DNA of 51,837 nucleotides from an uncultured Microbacteriaceae bacterium (GTDB lineage Bacteria > Actinomycetota > Actinomycetes > Actinomycetales > Microbacteriaceae). The DNA lies in the NCBI GenBank assembly GCA_937872445.1, contig CALMSL010000004.1, positions 1-51,837 of the forward strand, in the 5' to 3' direction. The notes beneath the pieces are model-generated. The model worked only from the letters and a program-made list of their open reading frames with translations, did no database searches and was not told the DNA's origin. Position 1 is the stretch's first letter. Each line of letters opens with the position of its first letter. The position numbers and the translations under genes are program-made. Below are positions 7,590 through 15,639 of the stretch, one piece after another.

Positions 7590-8837
7590 CTATCCCGTGA
7601 CCGTCAGCACGATGAGCGCGACGTTCAGCCCGACCACCAGCACGACGATCGTAGCGAGAATCCAGCGCACCGCCCGGCTGTTCGCGGATGCGCCCATGAT
7701 CGAGCGGTCGCTCGTGAGCCGCAGCAGCGGGATGAGCGCGAACGGGATCCCGAAACTCAGGAACACCTGGCTCAGCACGAGAGCCCACGTCGGATCGACG
7801 CCCAGTGCCAGGATGACGACGGCGGGGATGATCGTGATGACGCGCCGCGCGAACAACGGGATCTGGCGGTGGAGCAGGCCGGCCATGATCGTCGCCCCCG
7901 CGTAGCTGCCCACCGAGGTCGAGGCGAGACCGGATGCCAGCAGGCCGATCGCGAACACGAGGGCGATCCCGGGGCCGAGCGCTGACTCAATGGCGGCGTG
8001 GGCGCCCTCGATCGTGTCCGTTCCCTTGACCCCGCCGAGGTTCACCGCCGCGAGCAACAGCATCCCGAGGTTCACGATGCCCGCGAGGCCGAGTGCGACC
8101 AGGACATCCCACTTCGTTGAGCGCAGCAGGGTCTTTCGGTTCGCCTGGGTCGCCTTGCCGTGCCGGTCGCGGGCGAGGGCGGAATGCACGTAAATCGCGT
8201 GCGGCATCACCGTGGCGCCGAGCATGCTCGCGGCGAGCAGCACGGAGTCGGTGCCCTCGAAACGCGGCACGAGCCCGCCCAGAACCGCCCCGCCATCCGG
8301 CGGATTCACGAACAGGCCGGCGAGGAACCCGACCGCGATGATCGCGAGGAGTCCGATCACGACCGACTCGAACGGGCGCTGCCCGAACCGGCTCTGCAGG
8401 CCGAGAAGTCCCATCGAAATGACTCCAACGATGATCCCGCCGAGGAACAGCGGGAGGCCGAACAGGAGGTGCAGGGCGATCGCGCCGCCGATCACCTCGG
8501 CCAGGTCGGTGGCGACCGCGACGAGTTCGGCCTGAGCCCAAAAGGATCGGCGGGAGGCTGGCCGCATCCGGTCGCGCAGCAGCTCGGGCATGGTCTGACC
8601 GGTCACCAGGCCGAGCTTCGCCGACTGGTACTGCACCATTGCGGCGATGAGGTTCGCGGCGACGATCACCCACACGAGCAGGTAGCCGTACCGGGCGCCG
8701 CCGGTGAGGTTTGCCGCAACGTTTCCCGGATCCACATAGGCGATGGCCGCAACGAATGCCGGGCCGAGGAGCATCCACGAACGGTTTCGGCGGAACCGCA
8801 GGGAATTTCGGCCTAGCCGCTCACGTATTTTCGGCAC
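7590..8837 (-). CDS. mntH: Nramp-family divalent metal (Mn2+) importer
   Basis: Proton-coupled manganese/iron importer of the Nramp family with 415 residues and about eleven membrane helices. The TM1 motif DPGN (AYVDPGNVAANL) and the TM6 motif MPHAIYVHSAL, which together bind the metal, are present. It starts at GTG 8837: TATAAT (8849-8844) ends 6 nt before it, so the transcript is leaderless. A 16-bp palindrome covers the last base of the -10, the transcription start and the start codon. mntR follows at once. Confidence 0.93.
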   Translation of the reverse strand: MPKIRERLGRNSLRFRRNRSWMLLGPAFVAAIAYVDPGNVAANLTGGARYGYLLVWVIVAANLIAAMVQYQSAKLGLVTGQTMPELLRDRMRPASRRSFWAQAELVAVATDLAEVIGGAIALHLLFGLPLFLGGIIVGVISMGLLGLQSRFGQRPFESVVIGLLAIIAVGFLAGLFVNPPDGGAVLGGLVPRFEGTDSVLLAASMLGATVMPHAIYVHSALARDRHGKATQANRKTLLRSTKWDVLVALGLAGIVNLGMLLLAAVNLGGVKGTDTIEGAHAAIESALGPGIALVFAIGLLASGLASTSVGSYAGATIMAGLLHRQIPLFARRVITIIPAVVILALGVDPTWALVLSQVFLSFGIPFALIPLLRLTSDRSIMGASANSRAVRWILATIVVLVVGLNVALIVLTVTG

Positions 8838-8849
8838 ACCGAAATTATA
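8829..8849 (-). promoter_or_regulatory. mntH promoter and probable MntR operator
   Basis: A perfect -10 (TATAAT, 8849-8844) overlaps by one base a perfect inverted repeat TTTCGG-TGTG-CCGAAA (8844-8829) centred on the GTG start. The position would block both polymerase and ribosome when bound. That MntR is the binding protein is inferred from the adjacent gene. Confidence 0.65.
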
Positions 8850-8873
8850 GAGGGCCGCGGCGAACTCTGCGAA

Positions 8874-9779
8874 CTAGTCGTGCACGTGATCCTCGTGCCT
8901 GGCGTGCTCTGCCGGTTCCAGCTGGAACGTGGAATGGTCGACATCGAAGTGGTCGGACAGGCAGGCCGCGAGTTCGTCGAGAAGTGTGCCGGTGTCCTGC
9001 CTCGCAAACACCTCGTCGGCGACGACGACGTGCGCCGAGAACACCGGGTTCCCGGAGGTGATCGCCCACACGTGCACATCGTGCACGTCCACGACGCCCG
9101 GCGTCGCGAGGATGTGATCGCGGATCTCGGCCACGCTCGTGTCCACCGGCACGGACTCACCGAGCACGTGCACGGCATCCCGCAGCAAGAGCGCGGCCCG
9201 CGGCGCGATCATGAGGGCGATCGCGAGCGACGCGATCGCATCCGCCGGCATGAAACCCGTAGTCAGGATGACCACCGCCGCCACAATCGCGGCGATCGAG
9301 CCCAGGAGGTCGCCCAGTACTTCGAGGTAGGCGCCGCGCATGTTGATCGAGGTCTTCGCCTGGGAACGCAGGATGACGGCGGCCACCACGTTCGCGAGAA
9401 GCCCGATCACGGCAACGATAAGCATCGGCACGCTCTGGATTTCGACGTCGCCGGGTCCCACCAGCCGAGCGACCGCCTGCGCACCGACAGCAATGGCCAC
9501 GCCGAGCAGAATCAGGCCGTTGATGAGCGCGCCGAACACTTCCGCACGCTGGAACCCGAACGTCGCGCGATCGGTTGCTGGCCTGGCCGCGATGACGGTT
9601 GCGGCGAGCGCCACCGTGAGCCCGATCGTGTCGGAGAACATGTGGCCGGCATCCGCGAACAGGGCTAGGGAGCCGGTGAGGATGGCTCCGACCACCTCGA
9701 TGATGAGAACAACGCCGACGATGGCCAGCACGATGGACAGTCGCGTGCGGTTTGCACCGGAGTGATGATCGTGGGCCAC
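8874..9779 (-). CDS. Cation diffusion facilitator family metal exporter
   Basis: Proton-driven efflux of Zn2+, Cd2+, Co2+ or Mn2+. The 301-residue product starts with a His-rich stretch (AHDHHSG), has six membrane helices with the intramembrane metal sites ALFADAGHMFSD (D-x3-H-x2-D pattern) in TM2 and a matching MPADAIASL in TM5, and a cytoplasmic C-terminal domain that ends in a His-rich tail (HARHEDHVHD). GTG 9779 is preceded at 6 nt by TACGGT, supporting a leaderless start there. It lies just upstream of mntH on the same strand, with the mntH promoter in the 36-bp gap. Confidence 0.9.
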   Translation of the reverse strand: MAHDHHSGANRTRLSIVLAIVGVVLIIEVVGAILTGSLALFADAGHMFSDTIGLTVALAATVIAARPATDRATFGFQRAEVFGALINGLILLGVAIAVGAQAVARLVGPGDVEIQSVPMLIVAVIGLLANVVAAVILRSQAKTSINMRGAYLEVLGDLLGSIAAIVAAVVILTTGFMPADAIASLAIALMIAPRAALLLRDAVHVLGESVPVDTSVAEIRDHILATPGVVDVHDVHVWAITSGNPVFSAHVVVADEVFARQDTGTLLDELAACLSDHFDVDHSTFQLEPAEHARHEDHVHD

Positions 9780-9880
9780 ACCACCACCGTACGGCCGCGC
9801 ACCGCCCGGCGCGACCGATGGCGCTAGTCGGGAATGATTGTCGATTTCAGATGGCTCTCGCACATCGTCCGCACAGCGCC

Positions 9881-11233
9881 CTAGAGCATGGAGCCGAGGT
9901 CAGACCCGACAGTCGGATACGCGGCCGTGGCCGACTTGAGCTGACGTGTGGTGAGCCCGAGTTTGATAGCCAGGCCGAACGTGTTGACGAGCTCGCCGTA
10001 CTCCGGCCCAAGCAAGTGCGCCCCAACAATGTGGTCGTTCGACGTGTCAATGAGGATTTTAGCCGCCGCGGTGCGCTCGCCCACCCGGTAGTTGGAGTAC
10101 CACTTGCCGGTGTCCGAGTAGCGAATCTTCAACTCGATTCCCTGCTCGATGGCTTCTGCCTCAAGCATGCCGACACGGACAAGTTCGGGGATCGTGAAGA
10201 CCGCGGTAGGGATACCTGCGTAGTCCGGAATCAGCGTTGTGCCGTTGATCATGTTGGACGCCGCAACCTTGGCCTCCGATACGGCAACCGGGGTCAGCGG
10301 CATCCCTGCGGTGTCAGCCGAGTCACCTGCTGCCCACACGGCGGGGTTCGTCGAACTCTGAAGGTGCCTGTCGACGCTTACTCCTCGCTCACTCCACTCC
10401 ACGCCGGCGACGTCGAGATCCAACGTCGCCAGGTCAGCGATACGACCGGCACCATGGACTACAAGGTCAGCCTCGATCGTCTCGCGAACGCCCGCGCGCT
10501 CAAGCGTGATCTGGAAAACCGAGCTGGCCTGTTCGACGCCAACGATGCTCGTGTTCTCCCGTGTATCGACACCGACCTCACGCCCTCGGGCAACCAGTAA
10601 TTCTACGAGATCGGGGTCGAAACTTTTGAGCGGATGCGCTCCGTGGTCGATGATGGTTGCGGCGCTGCCCGCGCGCGCCGCGATATGCGCGAACTCGAAC
10701 GAGACGAACCCGCCGCCGATAAACAGAATTCGCCCAGGTATGGCGTCCAGATCGAGAAAATCGGTGCTGTCAATGACATATTCGTGTCCTGGAAAGGATA
10801 ACGGACGCGGCCGTGCCCCCGTAGCGATCAGAATCCGGCTGGCATCCAGGGTGTCGCCGTCGACCTCGATTTGGTTGCGGCCGGTGAATCGCGCATGTCC
10901 GTGAAATGTTTCCACTCCGTTCCTCCTCAGGCCAGCTTCCATTCGCTGCGGAACGGGGTCGGTGAAGCCGCGCTTGTGCTTCATCAGGTCGCCCCAATTG
11001 ATCGTCAACTCCGAATCATCGATGCCTTTGCCGTGCAGAAGTCGAGCGCCGTCGATGATCTCCGCACCACGCCGCAATATTTTTTTCGGATCGCAGCCAC
11101 GCAAGGCACAGGTGCCGCCGTATGGCAGTGAATCGACGATGGCAACCCGCCAACCCTCAGTTGCGCATTTGTTCGCGCCTGCGATTCCGGCCATGCCAGC
11201 TCCGATGACAATCAGGTCGTATGGCTTGTTCAT
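9881..11233 (-). CDS. FAD-dependent pyridine nucleotide-disulfide oxidoreductase (MerA/glutathione reductase-like)
   Basis: A 450-residue class I flavoprotein disulfide reductase: FAD motif VIGAGMAGIAGA, redox pair Cys42-x4-Cys47 (GGTCALRGCDPKK), NAD(P)H motif FIGGGFVSFEFAHIAARAG, second FAD motif VWAAGDSADT, and a dimerisation domain. The catalytic His-Pro-Thr of glutathione reductases is Tyr-Pro-Thr here and no Glu follows (AAYPTVGSDLGSML), so the usual acid-base pair is absent; mercuric reductases also carry Tyr here, but the C-terminal Cys pair of MerA is missing. ATG 11233 has GGGAG 6 nt upstream. Divergent from a MerR regulator with a MerR-type promoter between, so it is probably induced by a metal or thiol-reactive compound; the substrate is unknown. 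Confidence 0.85.
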   Translation of the reverse strand: MNKPYDLIVIGAGMAGIAGANKCATEGWRVAIVDSLPYGGTCALRGCDPKKILRRGAEIIDGARLLHGKGIDDSELTINWGDLMKHKRGFTDPVPQRMEAGLRRNGVETFHGHARFTGRNQIEVDGDTLDASRILIATGARPRPLSFPGHEYVIDSTDFLDLDAIPGRILFIGGGFVSFEFAHIAARAGSAATIIDHGAHPLKSFDPDLVELLVARGREVGVDTRENTSIVGVEQASSVFQITLERAGVRETIEADLVVHGAGRIADLATLDLDVAGVEWSERGVSVDRHLQSSTNPAVWAAGDSADTAGMPLTPVAVSEAKVAASNMINGTTLIPDYAGIPTAVFTIPELVRVGMLEAEAIEQGIELKIRYSDTGKWYSNYRVGERTAAAKILIDTSNDHIVGAHLLGPEYGELVNTFGLAIKLGLTTRQLKSATAAYPTVGSDLGSML

Positions 11234-11298
11234 TGCGGGCTCCCTGTGTGGCACTGTCGCGATTATGCGCTTCCGGCGGATTTGCGGTCACACTTGCG

Positions 11299-11341
11299 AC
11301 CCTAGACCTTGAACCCCGGTATAAGGTCAAGGGCTTAATAT
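11299..11341. promoter_or_regulatory. MerR-type divergent promoter/operator
   Basis: For the reductase (minus strand): -35 TTGACC (11330-11325), a 20-bp spacer, -10 TAGGGT (11304-11299). The spacer carries the dyad ACCTT-N12-AAGGT, the classic arrangement in which a MerR activator untwists an overlong spacer. For merR (plus strand): TAATAT (11336-11341) lies 6 nt before its ATG, so the same dyad can autoregulate merR. Confidence 0.75.
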
Positions 11342-11347
11342 CGGAGT

Positions 11348-11749
11348 ATGCGCATTGGAGATGTAGCTTCCGCTGTGGGCCTATCCACCCAGACCATCCG
11401 CTTCTACGAGCGACGGGGTTTGCTCCCGAAACCGCACCGTGACCCCAACGGCTACCGCACGTACGACCCAGCGATCCTCGCGCGTCTTCAGTTCATTCGC
11501 AATGGGCAAGGCGCTGGGCTCACTCTGCTCGAAGTCGCCGCCATTCTTGAGTTGCGCGGCGAAGGCACGTCCCCGTGCACTCACGTTCGCGAATTGCTTT
11601 CCACAAAGCTTGAGGATGTTCGGGCACGGCAGAGCGAACTCGTTGCGCTCGAAGCGGAACTTGAGAGCCTCATCAGCAGGAGTCAGCGACTCGATCCGGC
11701 CGACTGCACGGACGTTGCGGTCTGCCACATCATCGCGCCACGTCGGTAG
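11348..11749 (+). CDS. MerR-family metal-responsive transcription regulator
   Basis: A 133-residue MerR-family activator/repressor. Residues 1-70 form the winged-helix DNA-binding domain (IGDVASAVGLSTQTIRFYER, RNGYRTYD-like wing); residues 82-112 form the dimerisation helix. Cys77 (SPCTH), Cys120 and Cys126 (DCTDVAVCH), with His79 and His127, provide a metal site like those of MerR/ZntR-type sensors. It has no ribosome binding site at normal spacing, and TAATAT ends 6 nt before ATG, so it is probably leaderless. The divergent flavoprotein is the evident target. Confidence 0.87.
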   Translation: MRIGDVASAVGLSTQTIRFYERRGLLPKPHRDPNGYRTYDPAILARLQFIRNGQGAGLTLLEVAAILELRGEGTSPCTHVRELLSTKLEDVRARQSELVALEAELESLISRSQRLDPADCTDVAVCHIIAPRR

Positions 11750-11799
11750 CGGTCAGTTGAAGGTTGTCGATCGCTCGCTTTCAGCCAGTGTCCGATCGC

Positions 11800-12393
11800 C
11801 TATTTCAGCAGGTATCCCCGCACGACGGGCAGGAGCGCGGTGAACGCGCGATGCCGATGGCTGATCTCGTTTTTCTGTTCCGCAGTCAGCTCGGCGGAGG
11901 CAACCTCGTAGCCGTCCGGCCGGAACACCGGGTCGTAGCCGAATCCGTGCGTGCCGACGGGTGCGGGAAGGACAGTCCCCGGCCATACGCCCAGTTCCAC
12001 GTGCTCCATGCCGTCCGCCACGAATGCCGCGGCACAGCAGAACTCCGCTCGGCGATCGGCCTCGGAGTTTGCGCCGACCGCGGTCAGCTCCTGCAGCAGG
12101 TGCGCGACATTGTCCTCGTCGACCCGGGTGCCGGCGTAGCGGGCAGAATTGATGCCCGGCGCCCCGCCGAGCGACGCGAGGCAAATCCCGGAGTCGTCCG
12201 CAATCGTCGGCAACCCCGTGTGAGCGAACGCCGCGCGCGCCTTGATGAGCGCGTTCTCCTCGAACGTCGCGCCATCCTCGACAGGTTCAGGGCCGTCGTA
12301 GCCGATCAGGTCGATGCCGTCCAGGAGCGGGCCGAGGATGTCCCGCAATTCCACCACCTTGTGCGCGTTGTGCGTGGCGAGGACAAGTTTCAT
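11800..12393 (-). CDS. rdgB: Non-canonical purine NTP pyrophosphatase (RdgB/HAM1)
   Basis: Hydrolyses dITP, ITP and XTP to monophosphates, cleaning the nucleotide pool. The 197 residues contain the family motifs VLATHNAHKVVEL at the N terminus, TFEENALIKARAA, IADDSGICL (catalytic Asp pair), and GFGYDPVFRP and SHRHRAF near the end. ATG 12393 lies 8 bp after the rph stop. Third gene of the murI-rph-rdgB operon, a common actinobacterial arrangement. Confidence 0.95.
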   Translation of the reverse strand: MKLVLATHNAHKVVELRDILGPLLDGIDLIGYDGPEPVEDGATFEENALIKARAAFAHTGLPTIADDSGICLASLGGAPGINSARYAGTRVDEDNVAHLLQELTAVGANSEADRRAEFCCAAAFVADGMEHVELGVWPGTVLPAPVGTHGFGYDPVFRPDGYEVASAELTAEQKNEISHRHRAFTALLPVVRGYLLK

Positions 12394-12401
12394 GGCGGGT
12401 C

Positions 12402-13133
12402 TCAGGATTCGAGCGCCGATGCCTGAATACCGGCCAGGGAGGACGTGCCGGCGAGAGCCAGGTCGAGCAGGGCATCCAGCTCGCTCCGGTCGAACGGCGC
12501 GCCCTCGGCGGTGCCCTGCACCTCGACGAACAGGCCGCGGCCCGTCACGACGACATTCATGTCGGTTTCCGCGCGCACGTCCTCGGAATAGGCCAGGTCG
12601 AGCATGGGGGTTCCGTCGATGATGCCGACGCTCACCGCGGCGACGCTGTCGAACAAGGGCTTCGCGTTCTTGCCGATGAACTGCTGCGTGCGACCCCACT
12701 CGAGCGCATCCGCGAGAGCAACGTAGGCACCCGTGATCGCGGCGGTGCGGGTGCCGCCGTCCGCCTGGAGCACGTCGCAGTCAATCACGATCGTGTTTTC
12801 GCCGAGCGCCTTCATGTCGACGACCGCGCGCAGGCTGCGCCCGACGAGCCGGGAGATCTCGTGCGTGCGGCCGCCAATGCGGCCCTTCACCGACTCGCGG
12901 TCCATGCGCTCGTTCGTGGAGCGCGGAAGCATCGAATATTCGGCGGTCACCCAGCCCTTGCCCTTGCCGGTCATCCAGCGTGGAACCCCGTTCGTGAAGG
13001 ACGCCGTGCACAGCAGCTTCGTGCGGCCGAACGAGATGAGGGCGCTCCCCTCGGCCTGGTCGCTCCAGCCGCGCTCGATCGTGATGGGTCGAAGCTCGTC
13101 GGCCGCGCGGCCATCGACTCGTAGCTCTGTCAT
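12402..13133 (-). CDS. rph: Ribonuclease PH
   Basis: Phosphorolytic 3'-5' exoribonuclease that trims tRNA 3' ends. The 243 residues match the family in length and show [10 protein letters not shown], the conserved [36 protein letters not shown], and [18 protein letters not shown] with the phosphate-binding segment. Its ATG follows the murI stop by one base. It is expressed with murI and rdgB. Confidence 0.97.
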   Translation of the reverse strand: MTELRVDGRAADELRPITIERGWSDQAEGSALISFGRTKLLCTASFTNGVPRWMTGKGKGWVTAEYSMLPRSTNERMDRESVKGRIGGRTHEISRLVGRSLRAVVDMKALGENTIVIDCDVLQADGGTRTAAITGAYVALADALEWGRTQQFIGKNAKPLFDSVAAVSVGIIDGTPMLDLAYSEDVRAETDMNVVVTGRGLFVEVQGTAEGAPFDRSELDALLDLALAGTSSLAGIQASALES

Positions 13134-13134
13134 G

Positions 13135-13974
13135 TCAGGCCGGATCCTCTGCTGTCGTCGAAACGGTGGTCTCCACCAGCTGCACTGCGGAAACTTCGGG
13201 GCCGAGAAACCGCCTCGCCAGGGAAAGGAACTCGGTCTTGCTGTCGCCCGTGGCCTCGAACCGGTAACTCGGCGGGGTTGATGCGTCGCGCAGCAACTGG
13301 TGGTTGACCAGGGTATCGAAAACGTCGAACGCAGTCTCCTCTGCGCTGGACACGAGAGTCACCGAGTTCCCGAGGACGAACTGAATTGCCGCCGACATGA
13401 GCGGGTAGTGGGTGCAGCCGAGCACAACGGTGTCGACGTCAGCGGCCTTGAGCGGCGCGAGATAGTCCTCGGCGACGCGGAACAGTTCCGGGCTCGAGGT
13501 GACCCCGGCCTCCACGAACTCGACGAAACGCGGGCACGCGCGCGTGAACAGTTCGAGTTCGGATGCCGCCGCGAAGGCATCCTCGTACGCGCGCGACTTG
13601 ATCGTGCCCGCCGTGCCGATCACACCCACCCTGTTGTTGCGCGTCTGGCGCACCGCCGCGCGCACAGCAGGCTGAATCACTTCAACGACCGGGATGCCGT
13701 ATCCGTCGGTGAATCGCTCGCGCGCATCGCGGAGCATGGCCGCAGAAGCCGTGTTGCACGCGATCACGAGGAGCTTGACACCCTCGGCGACCAGGTCATC
13801 CATGACGGCGAGCGCGTACTCGCGGACCTGCGCGATCGGCTTCGGACCGTAGGGAGAATGAGCGGTGTCGCCGACGTACACGATCGACTCATTCGGCAAC
13901 TGGTCGATGATCGCCCTGGCCACCGTGAGCCCGCCAACGCCGGAATCGAAAATACCCAAGGGAGCGTCGGTCAC
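13135..13974 (-). CDS. murI: Glutamate racemase
   Basis: Makes D-glutamate for peptidoglycan. The 279-residue protein has [28 protein letters not shown], and the two catalytic cysteines in VIACNTASA and [12 protein letters not shown] 13974 lacks a ribosome binding site; TAGACT ends 8 nt before it, which suggests a leaderless message. Longer N-terminal forms run into the divergent pncB and do not match the family. First gene of the murI-rph-rdgB operon. Confidence 0.94.
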   Translation of the reverse strand: MTDAPLGIFDSGVGGLTVARAIIDQLPNESIVYVGDTAHSPYGPKPIAQVREYALAVMDDLVAEGVKLLVIACNTASAAMLRDARERFTDGYGIPVVEVIQPAVRAAVRQTRNNRVGVIGTAGTIKSRAYEDAFAAASELELFTRACPRFVEFVEAGVTSSPELFRVAEDYLAPLKAADVDTVVLGCTHYPLMSAAIQFVLGNSVTLVSSAEETAFDVFDTLVNHQLLRDASTPPSYRFEATGDSKTEFLSLARRFLGPEVSAVQLVETTVSTTAEDPA

Positions 13975-14027
13975 AAGAAAAGAGTCTACCGACGCCCGCA
14001 ACGGTCGTTGATAGATAGGCTCGTGGG
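13975..14027. promoter_or_regulatory. Divergent murI/pncB promoters
   Basis: The 53-bp gap holds TAGACT on the minus strand 8 nt before murI GTG, and TAGGCT (14016-14021) on the plus strand 6 nt before pncB GTG. Both imply leaderless transcripts. No clear -35 hexamers or repressor dyad are visible. Confidence 0.45.
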
Positions 14028-15332
14028 GTGACCAGCGCACTCCTGACCGACCGCTACGAACTGACCATGGTCGAGGCTGCACGAAAGTCAGGTACGGCCC
14101 ACAGACGCTCCGTCTTCGAAGTGTTCGCCAGGCACCTGCCGAACGGCCGCCGCTACGGCGTCGTGGCGGGAACCGGCAGGTTCCTCGAACAGCTTTCTAA
14201 TTTCCGCTTCGGCGATGCCGAGCTCGACTGGTTGAAGGACAACGACGTCGTCGATGCGGACACCCTCGACTGGCTCGCCGACTACCGCTTTCGCGGCAAC
14301 GTGTGGGGCTACCGCGAGGGCGAGGTCTACTTTCCGGGTTCCCCCATACTCGTCGTCGAGGGCACGTTCGCGGAGGCGGTCGTGCTGGAGACGCTCGCCC
14401 TCAGCATCCTGAACTACGACTCCGCCGTCGCGAGTGCCGCGAGCCGCATGGTCACGGCGGCGGACGGTCGGCCGCTCGCTGAAATGGGCTCGCGAAGGGC
14501 TACGGAGCACGGTGCGGTCGCAGCCGCCCGCGCCGCTTTCATCGCCGGTTTCAGCGCCACGAGCAACCTGGAGGCCGGGCGCACGTGGGGCATCCCTACC
14601 ATGGGTACCGCGGCGCACTCGTTCACGCTCCTGCACGACTCGGAGGAGGATGCGTTCCGCGCCCAGGTTGCCGCCCTCGGCCCGGAAACCACCCTCCTCG
14701 TCGACACTTACGACGTGACTGCTGCGGTCGACCTGGCCGTGCGGGTGGCCGGCACCACTCTCGGCGCCGTGCGAATCGACAGCGGCGACCTGCCGGGGCA
14801 GGCGCTGGCGGTGCGCAAACAGCTCGATGGGCTCGGCGCCAGGGCCACGAAGATCACGGTCACGAGCGACCTTGACGAATACGCGATCGCGGCACTCCAG
14901 GTCGCCCCAGTCGACTCCTATGGTGTCGGAACGTCGGTCGTCACGGGCTCAGGGTCTCCGACCGCCGGCATGGTGTACAAGCTCGTTGCCCGAACCGGTA
15001 CCGACGGGGAGTGGGTGTCGGTGGCGAAAAAGTCCGCAGCGAAGCTTTCGATCGGCGGCAGGAAGTTCCCGGTTCGCACGCTCCGGGGCGGCATCGCCAC
15101 CGCCGAGGTGCTCCACGTCGAGGACGGTCCGGATGCTTCAGCAGCCAGGCCGGATTCGGGACGTCCCCTGCTCGTCCCCCTCGTCGTCGACGGCACCGCT
15201 GACCCGCGCTACCTCGGCAGCGAAGGGACGGCCCTGGCTCGCGAACACCGCTCGGTCGCAGTCGCCGAGCTACCGGTGGATGCGTTCCGGCTCGCGCGCG
15301 GCGAGCCAGTCATCCCCACCATCTACGATTAG
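14028..15332 (+). CDS. pncB: Nicotinate phosphoribosyltransferase
   Basis: Converts nicotinate and PRPP (with ATP) to nicotinate mononucleotide in NAD salvage. The 434 residues include [12 protein letters not shown] at the N terminus, the [12 protein letters not shown] substrate segment, the probable phosphorylated His197 in [14 protein letters not shown], and [16 protein letters not shown] and [13 protein letters not shown] in the barrel. GTG 14028 is the first possible start after a TAGGCT box at 6 nt, consistent with a leaderless transcript. It converges on the DUF3039 gene with only 4 bp between. Confidence 0.95.
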   Translation: MTSALLTDRYELTMVEAARKSGTAHRRSVFEVFARHLPNGRRYGVVAGTGRFLEQLSNFRFGDAELDWLKDNDVVDADTLDWLADYRFRGNVWGYREGEVYFPGSPILVVEGTFAEAVVLETLALSILNYDSAVASAASRMVTAADGRPLAEMGSRRATEHGAVAAARAAFIAGFSATSNLEAGRTWGIPTMGTAAHSFTLLHDSEEDAFRAQVAALGPETTLLVDTYDVTAAVDLAVRVAGTTLGAVRIDSGDLPGQALAVRKQLDGLGARATKITVTSDLDEYAIAALQVAPVDSYGVGTSVVTGSGSPTAGMVYKLVARTGTDGEWVSVAKKSAAKLSIGGRKFPVRTLRGGIATAEVLHVEDGPDASAARPDSGRPLLVPLVVDGTADPRYLGSEGTALAREHRSVAVAELPVDAFRLARGEPVIPTIYD

Positions 15333-15336
15333 CCGG

Positions 15337-15603
15337 CTACTTCTTCAGCTTCTCGTAAACCTCTTTGCAGGTCGGGCACACCGGGAACTTTTCCGGGTCG
15401 CGCCCCGGGGTCCAGAGTTTGCCGCAGAGCGCCCGAACCGGCTTTCCGGTCAGCGCTGATTCCACAATCTTGTCCTTCGGCACGTAGTGGGAGAAGCGCT
15501 CGTGGTCGCCGTCCTCGAGCTGCTCCTGGTTCAGGAGCTCCTCGAGCTCGCGGTCCAGCGTGGAGGTGCCACCCCCGGTGTGCTCGGTGTCGGTCGAACT
15601 CAT
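15337..15603 (-). CDS. DUF3039 domain protein (small zinc-ribbon-like)
   Basis: An 88-residue conserved actinobacterial protein of unknown function. The N-terminal 30 residues are acidic and low-complexity; the rest holds ERFSHYVPKDKIVESALTGK, then Cys in RALCGKLW and a CPTC pair (PVCPTCKEVYEKL), probably a zinc site. TATCGT ends 6 nt before ATG 15603, so the message is probably leaderless. The family is widespread in Actinobacteria; I know of no established function. Confidence 0.88.
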   Translation of the reverse strand: MSSTDTEHTGGGTSTLDRELEELLNQEQLEDGDHERFSHYVPKDKIVESALTGKPVRALCGKLWTPGRDPEKFPVCPTCKEVYEKLKK

Positions 15604-15639
15604 ACTTCTACGATACTGCCCGCGGGTGGAGGCTGCAGA

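Noticed and set aside
9752-10600. Plus-strand open frame of about 280 residues
   Set aside because: It is antisense to the flavoprotein gene, has shadow-like composition and no recognisable domain.
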